A stretch of DNA of 64,000 bases from NCBI RefSeq assembly GCF_040256645.1, contig NZ_CP158281.1, forward strand, positions 1,860,001-1,924,000, given 5' to 3'. Positions 26,740 to 35,189 of the stretch are shown one piece after another. The stretch comes from Brevibacterium sp. CBA3109. GTDB lineage: Bacteria > Actinomycetota > Actinomycetes > Actinomycetales > Brevibacteriaceae. The stretch's first letter is position 1; each line of letters begins with the position of its first letter. The position numbers and the translations under genes are program-made. The notes under the pieces are model-generated. The model had not been told where the DNA came from, did no database searches, and saw only the letters and a list, made by a program, of their open reading frames with translations.

Positions 26740-27900
26740 TCAGCCGAAGCTTGCTGGGACGAGTCGTCGGCGCATCGTGAGGAAGTACGATTCCTTCGCT
26801 TCCGCGTACATGTCGGACTGCGCAGCGCCGGCGTGCTCATTCGCCAGAGTTCGCTTCAACTGTGCGTACCTCGCACGTTCAGCGGCGTCGGTGCACAGCA
26901 GTTCAACGAAGTCCCGCGCGAAGACGGCACCGACGGAATCCTCGGCCCGGACGTGGAGGTTGACGGCTCGGCCCGGATCCGTGTTCGCGTGGAATCGTTT
27001 GGACTCCAGCTGTCCCTCGCCGAGGTTGTCGACACCGTCACTGCCCGGATATCCCAGGTCCGCCAGTTGGACAGACAGCTCACGTGCGGTGTCGAGATCG
27101 GGTACGAGCAGCTGCAGGTCGATGACGTTCTTCGCTGCCAGGCCCGGGACTGCTGTCGATCCGATGTGGTCGAGGCGGAACTGTCTGCCGATGCCGTGAT
27201 TCAGCTTGGCAATGATCCGCTGTGCTTGCATCGGCCAGTCCTGACCAGCAGGGTCGAGGAGTTCGACCGGTCCTCTTTCCGCACGACGCTGAGCTGCCAG
27301 ATTCGCCGCAAACGGAAGAATTCGGTCTTCAACGAGGTCAGCAACTCGATCCTGCGTCGCCCTGACCGCCCCAGCGTTGTCGATGATCACGTCGCAGGCC
27401 GCGTATCGCTGTTCGTCGCTGGCCTGCCTGGCGATGCGCGATTCGGCATCGTCGCGGGCCATGCCTCTGGCACTCATCAGCCGTTGCAGTCGCAGTTCGG
27501 CCGGAACGTCGACGAGGAGATTGAGGTGATACGCCGGGGTCATCTCGTTCTCGACAAGCAGCGGTACATCGTGGACGACCACCTCGGCGTCGGAATGCCT
27601 GGCGAAGTGCTGGGCGGTGCGCTCGCGGATCGCGGGATGCATGAGTGCGTTCAATGCCGAGGTCGACTCTTCATCGGCGAAAGCCGCGGCTGCCAGCTGC
27701 GCCCGGTCGAGTCCCCCGTCGGCGGCGATGACATCCTCACCGAATCTCTCGGCAAGTTCGTCGAGCAGAGGCTCCCCCGCCGCGACGACTTCCCGTGCGA
27801 TCTTATCGGCATCGATGATCACTGCACCGTGGCCGGCGAGGATCTCGGAGACGGTTGACTTCCCGGCACCGATTCCTCCGGTGAGACCTATTTTCAACAT
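26740..27900 (-). CDS. coaE: Dephospho-CoA kinase fused to a GrpB/UPF0157 domain
   Basis: A 386-residue two-domain protein. Residues 1-200 are dephospho-CoA kinase, the last step of coenzyme A synthesis, with the P-loop GLTGGIGAGKST and the CoaE marks DADKIAREVV and HDVPLLVE. Residues about 215-386 form a GrpB domain of the nucleotidyltransferase fold (IGSTAVPGLAAKNVIDLQLLV, then ESYFLTMRRRLV). The fusion is normal in actinobacteria; the GrpB part has been reported to help kinase folding in mycobacteria. The ATG at 27900 has TAGGCT six bases upstream and no clear ribosome-binding site. Confidence 0.93.
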   Translation of the reverse strand: MLKIGLTGGIGAGKSTVSEILAGHGAVIIDADKIAREVVAAGEPLLDELAERFGEDVIAADGGLDRAQLAAAAFADEESTSALNALMHPAIRERTAQHFARHSDAEVVVHDVPLLVENEMTPAYHLNLLVDVPAELRLQRLMSARGMARDDAESRIARQASDEQRYAACDVIIDNAGAVRATQDRVADLVEDRILPFAANLAAQRRAERGPVELLDPAGQDWPMQAQRIIAKLNHGIGRQFRLDHIGSTAVPGLAAKNVIDLQLLVPDLDTARELSVQLADLGYPGSDGVDNLGEGQLESKRFHANTDPGRAVNLHVRAEDSVGAVFARDFVELLCTDAAERARYAQLKRTLANEHAGAAQSDMYAEAKESYFLTMRRRLVPASFG

Positions 27901-27906
27901 GCGCTC

Positions 27907-27912
27907 AGCCTA
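27907..27912 (-). promoter_or_regulatory. Possible -10 box for coaE (leaderless start)
   Basis: TAGGCT on the minus strand ends six bases before the coaE ATG. No convincing -35 box is seen 17 bases further upstream, so this is the weaker kind of evidence. Confidence 0.35.
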
Positions 27913-27947
27913 GCCATATCAGGTGACCCGTGCGATATGACGTGAGA

Positions 27948-29768
27948 CTAGCGATTCAGCGGGTAGACCAGAACCCCTTCGTCGGCGAAGGACGGTTTGC
28001 CGAGGCTGGCATCGAGGAAGTGCTCGTATTCTCCCGGTTCGCCGGGCAGCAACGGTGACTCCGGGGCAAGGACCACATAGTCGACGCCGGAGTGGCGCAG
28101 CTCATCAACAGCCGTCTCAACCTCACTGCTGTCAGGATCCGGGAAGGGTGCGCCAGAGAAGACTGAGTCGTGCAGCAGTTCGTCGAGTGCATCCTCGGGT
28201 GCCGCATACGTGATTGCTGCATCCGGGCTCGAGCCGATGAAGTAACCGCCCGTCTCTCTGTAGCCGAAACCGCTCACGGACTGCCACACCATCGCTTCGT
28301 CCGCATGTGGTTCGGCCCATGCCAGGGGGCGGGGCACCGTCTTGACCACGGACCCGGCGGGAACCACCTCGGCGATGGAACCGGTGTAGAAGTCGGGCAC
28401 GTAGACCTCGCGTGAGGCCTGCACACCGGGAACCACGCAGACTCCGGCGACCACCAGCAGGCCCAGCAGGGCCTGGGCCGAGCGCATCCGAATATGGTCT
28501 TGTGCCCATTCCAGTCCGCAGCCGAGGACCGCGAACAGTGCAATCGTAGAATGCAGAACCAGGCGCATGGGAAGAATGTTGTTGAGCACTGGCACAGCTT
28601 CGATCAGTGCGAAGGGACCGGTGCCGAGGACGACCTTTCCGTCGAGGAGAACCGGTGATCCCAGTGCCAGGACGAAGACCAGGAGCCCCGTCGCCGAGGC
28701 GAGGCGCAGAATCAATGCATACCTAGGGCTGCGGACCAGGCAGATGACGATGATGGCAGCGGCGATCAGGGCAGGCGCTCCGACGTAGGCGCCGAGCTCC
28801 GCAGCATCGATATCCATCACACGCGGAATCGGAGACGAACCGGGCCCCAGGAGAGTCGGGCTCGCAGGCACGATGGGATCGAGCAGATCTGTGTTCCAGA
28901 CTCCGTGAGGCCTGATCGCACCGTCGGGAGCGTTCGGCCCGCGCATCAGGAGCAGGAGGGGCAGCGCGATGAGCAGCGCCAGCGCGGAGCCGAGCACACC
29001 ACCGAGCACCAGCCGCAGCCAGCCGGCGAGGGTCCAGGCCTTCCGGCCGAAGACCGCGATGGCTGACAGCAGACACAGCGCAGCGATGAAAGTGCCGGCG
29101 AGGACCTCGGTGGAGACGTAGAACTGGAATCCCAGGACTGCGCCCAGCCCAAGGCTCAGCGTCCAGAATTCACGGCTGAAGAATCTGGTCCGGGGTGCCC
29201 GAAGAAGGAATTTGAGGATGATGAGCGCCACCAGGGGTGGTGCGACGGCGAATGCGAGGTTGGGATGGCCGGAGGACTGTGCGATCACGTAGCTGGAGAA
29301 ACCCACACCGCCAGCTGCGACGAAGGCAGGGATTCGGGTGAGGAAACGTGTGAAGAGAGCCGCCGTCGCGAGGCTGACCAACACCGGGATGGAGAGGATG
29401 AGGACGTTATAGCTGACGATGGGCCCTGCCACCCAGGTGAGTGGGACTAGGATCAGCGCCAGTCCAGCCAGAGACGTGTTCCAGGCTCCGTTGACACCCC
29501 CGTTGAGGGTGTTCATCGCCTCCGTGTAGAGGAGACCGTTCGCGGTGCCCGCTGGAGTGCCGCCGGTGCCGAAGCCGATCTGGTTCGCGACGATGTCCGC
29601 TGCGTGTCCCAGCCACCAGATGAAGAGTGATGAGTCGTCGTTGCCGGCGACAACCCGGCCACCGGGATCGGCAGCGACCTGTCCGAACACGCAGATGCTG
29701 GCGAGAGTGAGCAGCAGTGCGTACCACAGCCACGGCCGGGCTCGCTGTCGCAGAGTGGGTGCATACAC
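27948..29768 (-). CDS. Polytopic membrane protein, GT-C glycosyltransferase-like
   Basis: A 606-residue membrane protein with about 12-13 hydrophobic segments and a soluble C-terminal domain of about 150 residues (VYVPDFYTGS to the end). The first large loop holds VVAGNDDSSLFIWWLGH and GLLYTEAMNTLNGG, resembling lipid-linked sugar transferases of the GT-C fold, which place catalytic acidic residues there. No specific function is recognisable. The start is taken as GTG at 29768 because GGGAG stands six bases before it and longer frames run into rpsA. That ribosome-binding site lies in the 3' arm of the rpsA terminator hairpin. Confidence 0.6.
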   Translation of the reverse strand: MYAPTLRQRARPWLWYALLLTLASICVFGQVAADPGGRVVAGNDDSSLFIWWLGHAADIVANQIGFGTGGTPAGTANGLLYTEAMNTLNGGVNGAWNTSLAGLALILVPLTWVAGPIVSYNVLILSIPVLVSLATAALFTRFLTRIPAFVAAGGVGFSSYVIAQSSGHPNLAFAVAPPLVALIILKFLLRAPRTRFFSREFWTLSLGLGAVLGFQFYVSTEVLAGTFIAALCLLSAIAVFGRKAWTLAGWLRLVLGGVLGSALALLIALPLLLLMRGPNAPDGAIRPHGVWNTDLLDPIVPASPTLLGPGSSPIPRVMDIDAAELGAYVGAPALIAAAIIVICLVRSPRYALILRLASATGLLVFVLALGSPVLLDGKVVLGTGPFALIEAVPVLNNILPMRLVLHSTIALFAVLGCGLEWAQDHIRMRSAQALLGLLVVAGVCVVPGVQASREVYVPDFYTGSIAEVVPAGSVVKTVPRPLAWAEPHADEAMVWQSVSGFGYRETGGYFIGSSPDAAITYAAPEDALDELLHDSVFSGAPFPDPDSSEVETAVDELRHSGVDYVVLAPESPLLPGEPGEYEHFLDASLGKPSFADEGVLVYPLNR

Positions 29769-29770
29769 AA

Positions 29771-29800
29771 AGGGCTCCCGATCAATCGACCGGGAGCCCT
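29771..29800 (-). terminator. rpsA terminator overlapping the next gene's ribosome-binding site
   Basis: AGGGCTCCCG and CGGGAGCCCT form a 10-bp stem around a 10-base loop on the minus strand, followed by TTTGTG, 14 bases after the rpsA stop. The 3' arm contains GGGAG, the only ribosome-binding site for the GTG start at 29768. When the hairpin forms, that site is buried. Confidence 0.65.
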
Positions 29801-29814
29801 TGTGAGTGCTGTTA

Positions 29815-31302
29815 TCAGCTGCCTGCAAGCTTCTCACGCAGTGCTGCGAGAGCTTCGTCGCTGGCCAGTGTTCCTTCGTCGTCTGCCTCTTCCGAGGAGA
29901 ACGATCCGGTGGCTGGTGCAGCTTCGGCAGGAGCGCTGCCGGCCTCTTCGGAGCCTGCTTCGGCATCCGCGGCGATGGCCTTGGCGACCTGCTTCTTGTG
30001 CTCTTCCCAGCGTTCCTGAGCGGCAGCGTACTGCTGTTCCCAGACCTCGCGCGCTGAGTCGAAGCCTTCCATCCACTCGTTGGTCTCGGGATCGAAACCT
30101 TCTGGGTACTTGTAGTTGCCGTCCTCGTCGTATTCCTGCGGCATGCCGTAGAGGGCAGGGTCGAGGAAGTCTTCGGCCTCGGGGTCGACGCCTTCGTTCG
30201 CCTGCTTCAGAGACAGCGAGATGCGGCGACGTTCGAGGTCGATGTCGATGACCTTGACGTAGATGGTCTCGTCAACGGAGACGACCTGTTCTGGCAGGTC
30301 CACGTGGCGAACCGCAAGTTCGGAGATGTGGACGAGGCCTTCGATGCCGTCTTCGACACGCACGAACGCACCGAACGGAACCAGCTTGGTGACCTTGCCG
30401 GGAACGATCTGACCGATGACGTGGGTGCGTGCGAAGTGCTGCCATGGGTCTTCCTGAGTCGCCTTGAGCGACAGGGAGACACGTTCGCGATCCATGTCGA
30501 CGTCGAGGACCTCAACGGTGACCTCGTCACCGACGGTGACGACCTCACCTGGGTGATCGATGTGCTTCCAGGACAGCTCGGAGACGTGAACGAGTCCGTC
30601 GACACCACCGAGGTCGACGAATGCACCGAAGTTGACGATCGAGGAGACGACGCCGGGACGGACCTGGCCCTTCTGCAGGGTCTGCAGGAAGTCGTGGCGG
30701 ACCGCGGACTGGGTCTGCTCGAGCCAGGCACGACGGGACAGAACGACGTTGTTGCGGTTCTTGTCCAGTTCGATGATCTTGGCTTCGACCTGCTGGCCGA
30801 TGTAAGGAGCAAGATCGCGGACGCGACGCATCTCAACGAGGGAAGCGGGCAGGAAGCCGCGCAGACCGATGTCGACGATCAGGCCGCCCTTGACAACCTC
30901 GATGACGGTACCGGTGACAACACCGTCGTCTTCCTTGATCTTTTCGATGTCGCCCCAGGCGCGCTCGTACTGCGCACGCTTCTTGGACAACATGAGTCGG
31001 CCTTCTTTGTCTTCCTTCTGAAGAACGAGGGCTTCGATATCGTCCCCGACCTCGACGACTTCGCCGGGATCGACATCATGCTTGATGGAGAGTTCTCGCG
31101 AAAGGACGACGCCTTCCGTCTTGTATCCGATGTCGACGAGGACCTCGTCACGGTCGACCTTGACGACGGTTCCTTCGACGATGTCGCCATCGTTGAAGTA
31201 CTTGATCGTCTCATCGACGGCGGCAAGAAAGTCCTCAGCGGTTCCGATGTCGTTGACAGCGACCTGCTTCGGCTGCACCGATTCCGGCGTGGTGGTGGTC
31301 AT
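29815..31302 (-). CDS. rpsA: 30S ribosomal protein S1
   Basis: A 495-residue RNA-binding ribosomal protein with four S1 (OB-fold) repeats at about residues 38-110, 125-195, 210-285 and 295-370, for example GTVVKVDRDEVLVDIGYKTEG and VNFGAFVDLGGVDGLVHVSEL. The tail of about 125 residues is acidic and alanine-rich, usual in actinobacteria. The ATG at 31302 (MTTTTPESVQPKQVAVND) fits the family. A GGAG lies about 11 bases upstream, farther than normal. A longer frame to 31497 crosses the promoter and is not credible. S1 helps mRNA binding to the ribosome. Confidence 0.96.
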   Translation of the reverse strand: MTTTTPESVQPKQVAVNDIGTAEDFLAAVDETIKYFNDGDIVEGTVVKVDRDEVLVDIGYKTEGVVLSRELSIKHDVDPGEVVEVGDDIEALVLQKEDKEGRLMLSKKRAQYERAWGDIEKIKEDDGVVTGTVIEVVKGGLIVDIGLRGFLPASLVEMRRVRDLAPYIGQQVEAKIIELDKNRNNVVLSRRAWLEQTQSAVRHDFLQTLQKGQVRPGVVSSIVNFGAFVDLGGVDGLVHVSELSWKHIDHPGEVVTVGDEVTVEVLDVDMDRERVSLSLKATQEDPWQHFARTHVIGQIVPGKVTKLVPFGAFVRVEDGIEGLVHISELAVRHVDLPEQVVSVDETIYVKVIDIDLERRRISLSLKQANEGVDPEAEDFLDPALYGMPQEYDEDGNYKYPEGFDPETNEWMEGFDSAREVWEQQYAAAQERWEEHKKQVAKAIAADAEAGSEEAGSAPAEAAPATGSFSSEEADDEGTLASDEALAALREKLAGS

Positions 31303-31405
31303 ATAGGTTGGGACTCCGATGGAATTATGGTCCAGATCCGATACTCTGAGGCGATGCTGTGCAACAGCCCGAGAATTGGATCCGGTCTCGATTACGATTT
31401 TGGAC

Positions 31406-31434
31406 ATGTATGCATACGCGCATACGGTTGTCAA
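31406..31434 (-). promoter_or_regulatory. rpsA promoter with overlapping inverted repeat
   Basis: On the minus strand a perfect TTGACA (31434-31429), a 17-base spacer and ATACAT (31411-31406). The spacer and -10 region contain GTATGC repeated and the inverted pair GTATGC-N6-GCATAC (plus strand 31408-31425), a possible operator. The promoter faces away from the methyltransferase gene. Confidence 0.55.
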
Positions 31435-31506
31435 TACTAGCATCATCCATGGCGTGAATGCACGCCGAAGTCGGAAACGGAACATGGCAATCGCCACGGA
31501 GGAATG

Positions 31507-32346
31507 ATGAGCGACGGAAGTTATCGGGCCGAGGTCATCAGCGGTGGCTACCTACCCATCGATGAAGAGGCATCAGTCCGCGCCAACAGAGGCTATTGGG
31601 ACAATTCTGCCGAGGAATACCTCTCCGAGCACGGCAGCTTCCTCGGCGCCTCCGAGTTCATGTGGTGCCCCGAGGGAATTCACGAATCGGATCTGAATCT
31701 GCTTGGAGACGTGCACCGACGTCAGATCCTCGAGGTCGGCTGCGGTGCAGGCCAGTGCTCGCGCTGGCTGGCTGAGGAGGGCGCGATTGCCACGGGCGTC
31801 GATGTCTCCGCGGGCATGCTCGAACAGGCCTCTCGCCTGCAGCGTGAGCACCCGCTCAGCGACGATGCCACTCCCCCGACGTTCCTCCACGCCGATGCGC
31901 GTGCACTGCCGTTCGCCTCGAACAGCTTCGACGTTGCGTTCTCCTCCTATGGTGCACTGCCCTTCGTCAAGGACGCCGAGGTGGTTCTCGCCGAGGTCGC
32001 GCGTGTGGTCCGCCCGGGCGGTCGGTGGGCGTTCTCGACGACGCACCCGATGCGGTGGATGTTCCCCGACGTGCCCGGAGAATCCGGTCTGACCGTCGAG
32101 TATTCGTACTTCGACCGCACTCCCTATGTGGAGATCTCCGCGGATGGGCAGCCGGTCTACGCCGAGCATCACCGCACAATGGGTGATTGGGTGAATCTGC
32201 TGGTGACGGCCGGCTTCACCATCGAGTCGGTGACCGAGCCGGAATGGCCGGAGTCCAACCCGACTGCGTGGGGCGGCTGGTCTCCCCTCCGCGGTTCGCT
32301 CATGCCCGGCACCGTCATCTTCTCCACCACGCTCAACAAGGACTGA
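31507..32346 (+). CDS. Class I SAM-dependent methyltransferase
   Basis: A 279-residue methyltransferase of the UbiE/Methyltransf_11 type. Motif I is ILEVGCGAGQCSRWLAE (about residues 73-89), followed by an acidic end of strand 2 (GVDVSAGML), motif II at DARALPFASNSFDVAFSSYG and motif III at RVVRPGGRWAFS. The aromatic N-terminus RANRGYWDNSAEEYLSEH is shared by a group of uncharacterised actinobacterial enzymes. The substrate cannot be told. ATG at 31507 is preferred because GGAGG lies four bases upstream; ATG at 31504 is too close. It is divergent from rpsA and convergent with polA. Confidence 0.85.
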   Translation: MSDGSYRAEVISGGYLPIDEEASVRANRGYWDNSAEEYLSEHGSFLGASEFMWCPEGIHESDLNLLGDVHRRQILEVGCGAGQCSRWLAEEGAIATGVDVSAGMLEQASRLQREHPLSDDATPPTFLHADARALPFASNSFDVAFSSYGALPFVKDAEVVLAEVARVVRPGGRWAFSTTHPMRWMFPDVPGESGLTVEYSYFDRTPYVEISADGQPVYAEHHRTMGDWVNLLVTAGFTIESVTEPEWPESNPTAWGGWSPLRGSLMPGTVIFSTTLNKD

Positions 32347-32349
32347 CCC

Positions 32350-32380
32350 GACAGCAAGCCACTTCGGTGGGCTGGCTGTC
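32350..32380. terminator. Terminator hairpin after the methyltransferase gene
   Basis: GACAGC and GCTGTC close a hairpin whose inner stem CCAC-TTCG-GTGG carries a stable TTCG tetraloop. It begins five bases after the methyltransferase stop. Confidence 0.6.
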
Positions 32381-32420
32381 GAGCCGGAGCCCACAATGAT
32401 CCCGGGCTGTCTCCTGTATC

Positions 32421-32440
32421 GGCGTCCTCGCGGGGACGCC
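32421..32440 (-). terminator. Possible polA terminator hairpin
   Basis: GGCGTCC and GGACGCC form a seven-bp stem with a six-base loop about 40 bases after the polA stop. CCTGT/ACAGG on the flanks could extend the structure. There is no T-run. Confidence 0.45.
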
Positions 32441-32481
32441 AAGACAGGGGGCATCCAGTCAGCGCAAGGCTATGCTGCGCT

Positions 32482-35148
32482 TCAGTGAGCGGCGTCGTGC
32501 CACGAGATTCCGGTGCCGACGTTGACATCGAGGGGCACATCCAGCTCGAAGGCCGATCCCATCTCCTCGGTCACGATGGCCGTAACCGAATCGATCTCGT
32601 CCGGATGGACATCCACGATGATCTCGTCATGGACCTGCAGCAGGACTCTCGACTTCAGATCGCCGAGGCGGTCGCTGACCTTGAGCATCGCTATCTTCAT
32701 GATGTCGGCGGCCGATCCCTGGATCGGGGCGTTGAGGGCGGCACGTTCGGCCATGTCCCGCAGCTGCCGCCGATCGCTGTGCAGAGCCGGCAGGTACCGC
32801 CTGCGACCCATGATGGTCTCCGTATAGCCGTTGGCCCGAGCCTGCTCGACGATCTCGTCGAGGTAGTCCTTGACCGCACCGAAGCGCTCGAAGTACTGCT
32901 CCATGAGGTTCTTCGCCTCATCCACACCGACCGCCAGCTGTCGGGAGAGTCCATAGGCGGAGAGTCCGTAGACCAGCCCGTAGGACATGGCCTTGACCTT
33001 CGATCGCATCGCGGAGTCCACTTCGTCGATGCCGACTCCGAAGACCTTCGACCCGACGTAGGAGTGCAGGTCCTCGCCATCCTTGAACGCCTGGATCAGT
33101 GCGGCATCGCCTGACAGATGGGCCATGATGCGCATTTCGATCTGCGAGTAGTCAGCTGTCAGGAGTCGAGAGTCTGTGACCTCGGGGTCGGCGATGAAGA
33201 TCTCACGGATCCGGCGGCCTGACTCAGTGCGGACCGGAATATTCTGCAGATTCGGGTCGAGCGAGGACAGGCGGCCAGTGGCAGCAACGGTCTGCTGGTA
33301 GGTCGTATGGATGCGACCGTCTTCGGCCACGGTCTTGAGCAGGCCGACAACGGTCTGCTTGAGCTTCGTCGAATCACGGTAGGCCAGGAGATGCTGCAGG
33401 AAAGGGTGCTCCGTCTTGATGAACAGCTCCGCCAGTGCCTCGGCGTCGGTGGTGTATCCGGTCTTCGTGCGTTTCGTCTTGGGCATATCGAGTTCGTCGA
33501 AGAGCACAGTCTGCAGCTGCTTCGGCGACCCGAGGTTGACCTCATGACCGATCGCCTCATAGGCGAGTTCAGCGCTCGCGCGCGCCTGCTTCGTGAATTC
33601 GTCGATGAGTCCGGACAGTCCTGCCTCATCGACAGCGATCCCTGCGAGCTCCATCATGGCCAGCACCGGAACCAGAGGCAGTTCGATGTCGCGATAGACC
33701 TGGTTCATATTCGCTTCATCGATCGCCTGTGCCAGAATCTCGTGGACCTCAAGCAGCGCGGCAGCCCTGCAGCCGTGGGTCGCAGCGGTCTGGTCCGAGT
33801 CGAAGTCGAGGGCGAGCTGACCGCTGTCCCTGCCGGCTTCGCTCAGTTCGATCCCGGCGCGTTCGAGCGCGATCTGCGGCAGTTCGTAGCTGCGCTGATC
33901 GGGCACCAGGAGGTAGGCGGCCAGAGCCGTGTCACCGGCGATGTCGTCGACTTCGAGACCCAGTGAGCGCCAGGCCTTGATCTGTGTCTTCGCGCTGTGC
34001 AGGATGAGGCTCTTCGTCCGCAGCGCTGAACTCAGATTCGCAACGGCTGCCTCCCCCGCCTCGGCGAGGTCGACGACCCAGGCTTCCTCCGGCGTTCCGG
34101 AGACAGCGAGGATCCGAACGTCCCCGTGCCCGAGCTCATAGCGGGCATCGGAGTCGAGGGCGATCACATCAGAATCCGCCATCTTCTGAAGCAGCCCCGG
34201 AACGTCGATGGTCTCGACGGAGACTTCACGCGCTGGCCCGGCGGATTCCTCCGGTACGGCTTCCTCACCGAAGATCGCGCTCAGTCGTTTGCCGAGAGCC
34301 TGGAATTCGAGTTGGTCGAACAGGTTCGAGAGTTCACTGGGGTCGCCCTCGCCCCATCTCAGGTCGGCGTAGGTCAGGCTGAGGTCGACATCGTCGAGGA
34401 GACGGTTGAGCCTGAAGTTGCGTTCGACTTCGGGGATGTGGTCACGAAGCTTCTCACCAACCTTGCCCTTGATCGACTCCGCGTTCTCGAGCACGCCGGG
34501 CAGGTCACCGTAGGATGTCAGCCACTTCGCAGCGGTCTTGTCACCGACCCCGGGCACTCCGGGGAGATTGTCCGCCTTCTCCCCCACCAGGGCAGCGAGT
34601 CCACGATAGTTCGCGGGAGTGACGGCGTACTTCTCTTCGATCGCGGCCGGGGTCATGCGATTGAGGTCGCTGACTCCGCGTTTGGGGTAGAGGATGGTCA
34701 CGGACTCGTTGGAGAGCTGGAACGAGTCCTTGTCGCCGCTCATCACTTCGACGTGGGCTCCTGCTTCGGTGCCCATCCGGGCCATGGTCGCCAGCGCATC
34801 GTCGGCTTCGAAGCCTTCCTTGGTCACCACGGTGATCCCCATCGCAACGACGATGTCCTTGATCAGATCGATCTGGGGATGGAACTCCGGCGGAGTCTTG
34901 GCGCGCCCAGCCTTGTACTCCGGGTACTCCTCGAAGCGGAACGTCTGTCGCCCCAGATCGAAGGCCACTGCCACATGGCTCGGTGACTCGTCCCTGAGGA
35001 CGTTGATGAGCATCGAGATGAAGCCGTAGATGGCGTTCGTCGGCTGGCCGGTGCTGGTGGCGAAGTTCTCCACCGGCAGGGCGTGGAATGCCCGGTAGGC
35101 CAGAGAGTGTCCGTCGATGAGCAGGAGGGATTCGTTTACTTGAGTCAC
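32482..35148 (-). CDS. polA: DNA polymerase I
   Basis: An 888-residue repair polymerase. Residues 1-300 are the 5'-3' exonuclease (LLIDGHSLAYRAFHA, FEADDALATMAR, VPGVGDKTAAKWL). The C-terminal polymerase has motif A LLTADYSQIEMR, motif B MRSKVKAMSYGLVYG and motif C LLQVHDEIIVDV. The middle domain has lost the proofreading residues: where D-x-E is expected it reads IALDSDARYE, and the later exonuclease motifs are not recognisable. I chose GTG at 35148, seven bases after TAGGCT; a TTG at 35169 would add seven residues. It is divergent from the thioesterase gene. Confidence 0.95.
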   Translation of the reverse strand: MTQVNESLLLIDGHSLAYRAFHALPVENFATSTGQPTNAIYGFISMLINVLRDESPSHVAVAFDLGRQTFRFEEYPEYKAGRAKTPPEFHPQIDLIKDIVVAMGITVVTKEGFEADDALATMARMGTEAGAHVEVMSGDKDSFQLSNESVTILYPKRGVSDLNRMTPAAIEEKYAVTPANYRGLAALVGEKADNLPGVPGVGDKTAAKWLTSYGDLPGVLENAESIKGKVGEKLRDHIPEVERNFRLNRLLDDVDLSLTYADLRWGEGDPSELSNLFDQLEFQALGKRLSAIFGEEAVPEESAGPAREVSVETIDVPGLLQKMADSDVIALDSDARYELGHGDVRILAVSGTPEEAWVVDLAEAGEAAVANLSSALRTKSLILHSAKTQIKAWRSLGLEVDDIAGDTALAAYLLVPDQRSYELPQIALERAGIELSEAGRDSGQLALDFDSDQTAATHGCRAAALLEVHEILAQAIDEANMNQVYRDIELPLVPVLAMMELAGIAVDEAGLSGLIDEFTKQARASAELAYEAIGHEVNLGSPKQLQTVLFDELDMPKTKRTKTGYTTDAEALAELFIKTEHPFLQHLLAYRDSTKLKQTVVGLLKTVAEDGRIHTTYQQTVAATGRLSSLDPNLQNIPVRTESGRRIREIFIADPEVTDSRLLTADYSQIEMRIMAHLSGDAALIQAFKDGEDLHSYVGSKVFGVGIDEVDSAMRSKVKAMSYGLVYGLSAYGLSRQLAVGVDEAKNLMEQYFERFGAVKDYLDEIVEQARANGYTETIMGRRRYLPALHSDRRQLRDMAERAALNAPIQGSAADIMKIAMLKVSDRLGDLKSRVLLQVHDEIIVDVHPDEIDSVTAIVTEEMGSAFELDVPLDVNVGTGISWHDAAH

Positions 35149-35155
35149 ATGACAT

Positions 35156-35161
35156 AGCCTA
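35156..35161 (-). promoter_or_regulatory. Possible -10 box for polA (leaderless start)
   Basis: TAGGCT on the minus strand ends seven bases before the GTG at 35148. A -35 box is not evident. Confidence 0.35.
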
Positions 35162-35189
35162 TCGTTCAAAACTCACATGAAGGAGAGCA

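Noticed and set aside
31507..32346. DNA methyltransferase of a restriction-modification system
   Set aside because: The protein has a UbiE-type SAM domain but no DPPY/NPPF or PC catalytic motif of DNA methylases, and no endonuclease is adjacent.
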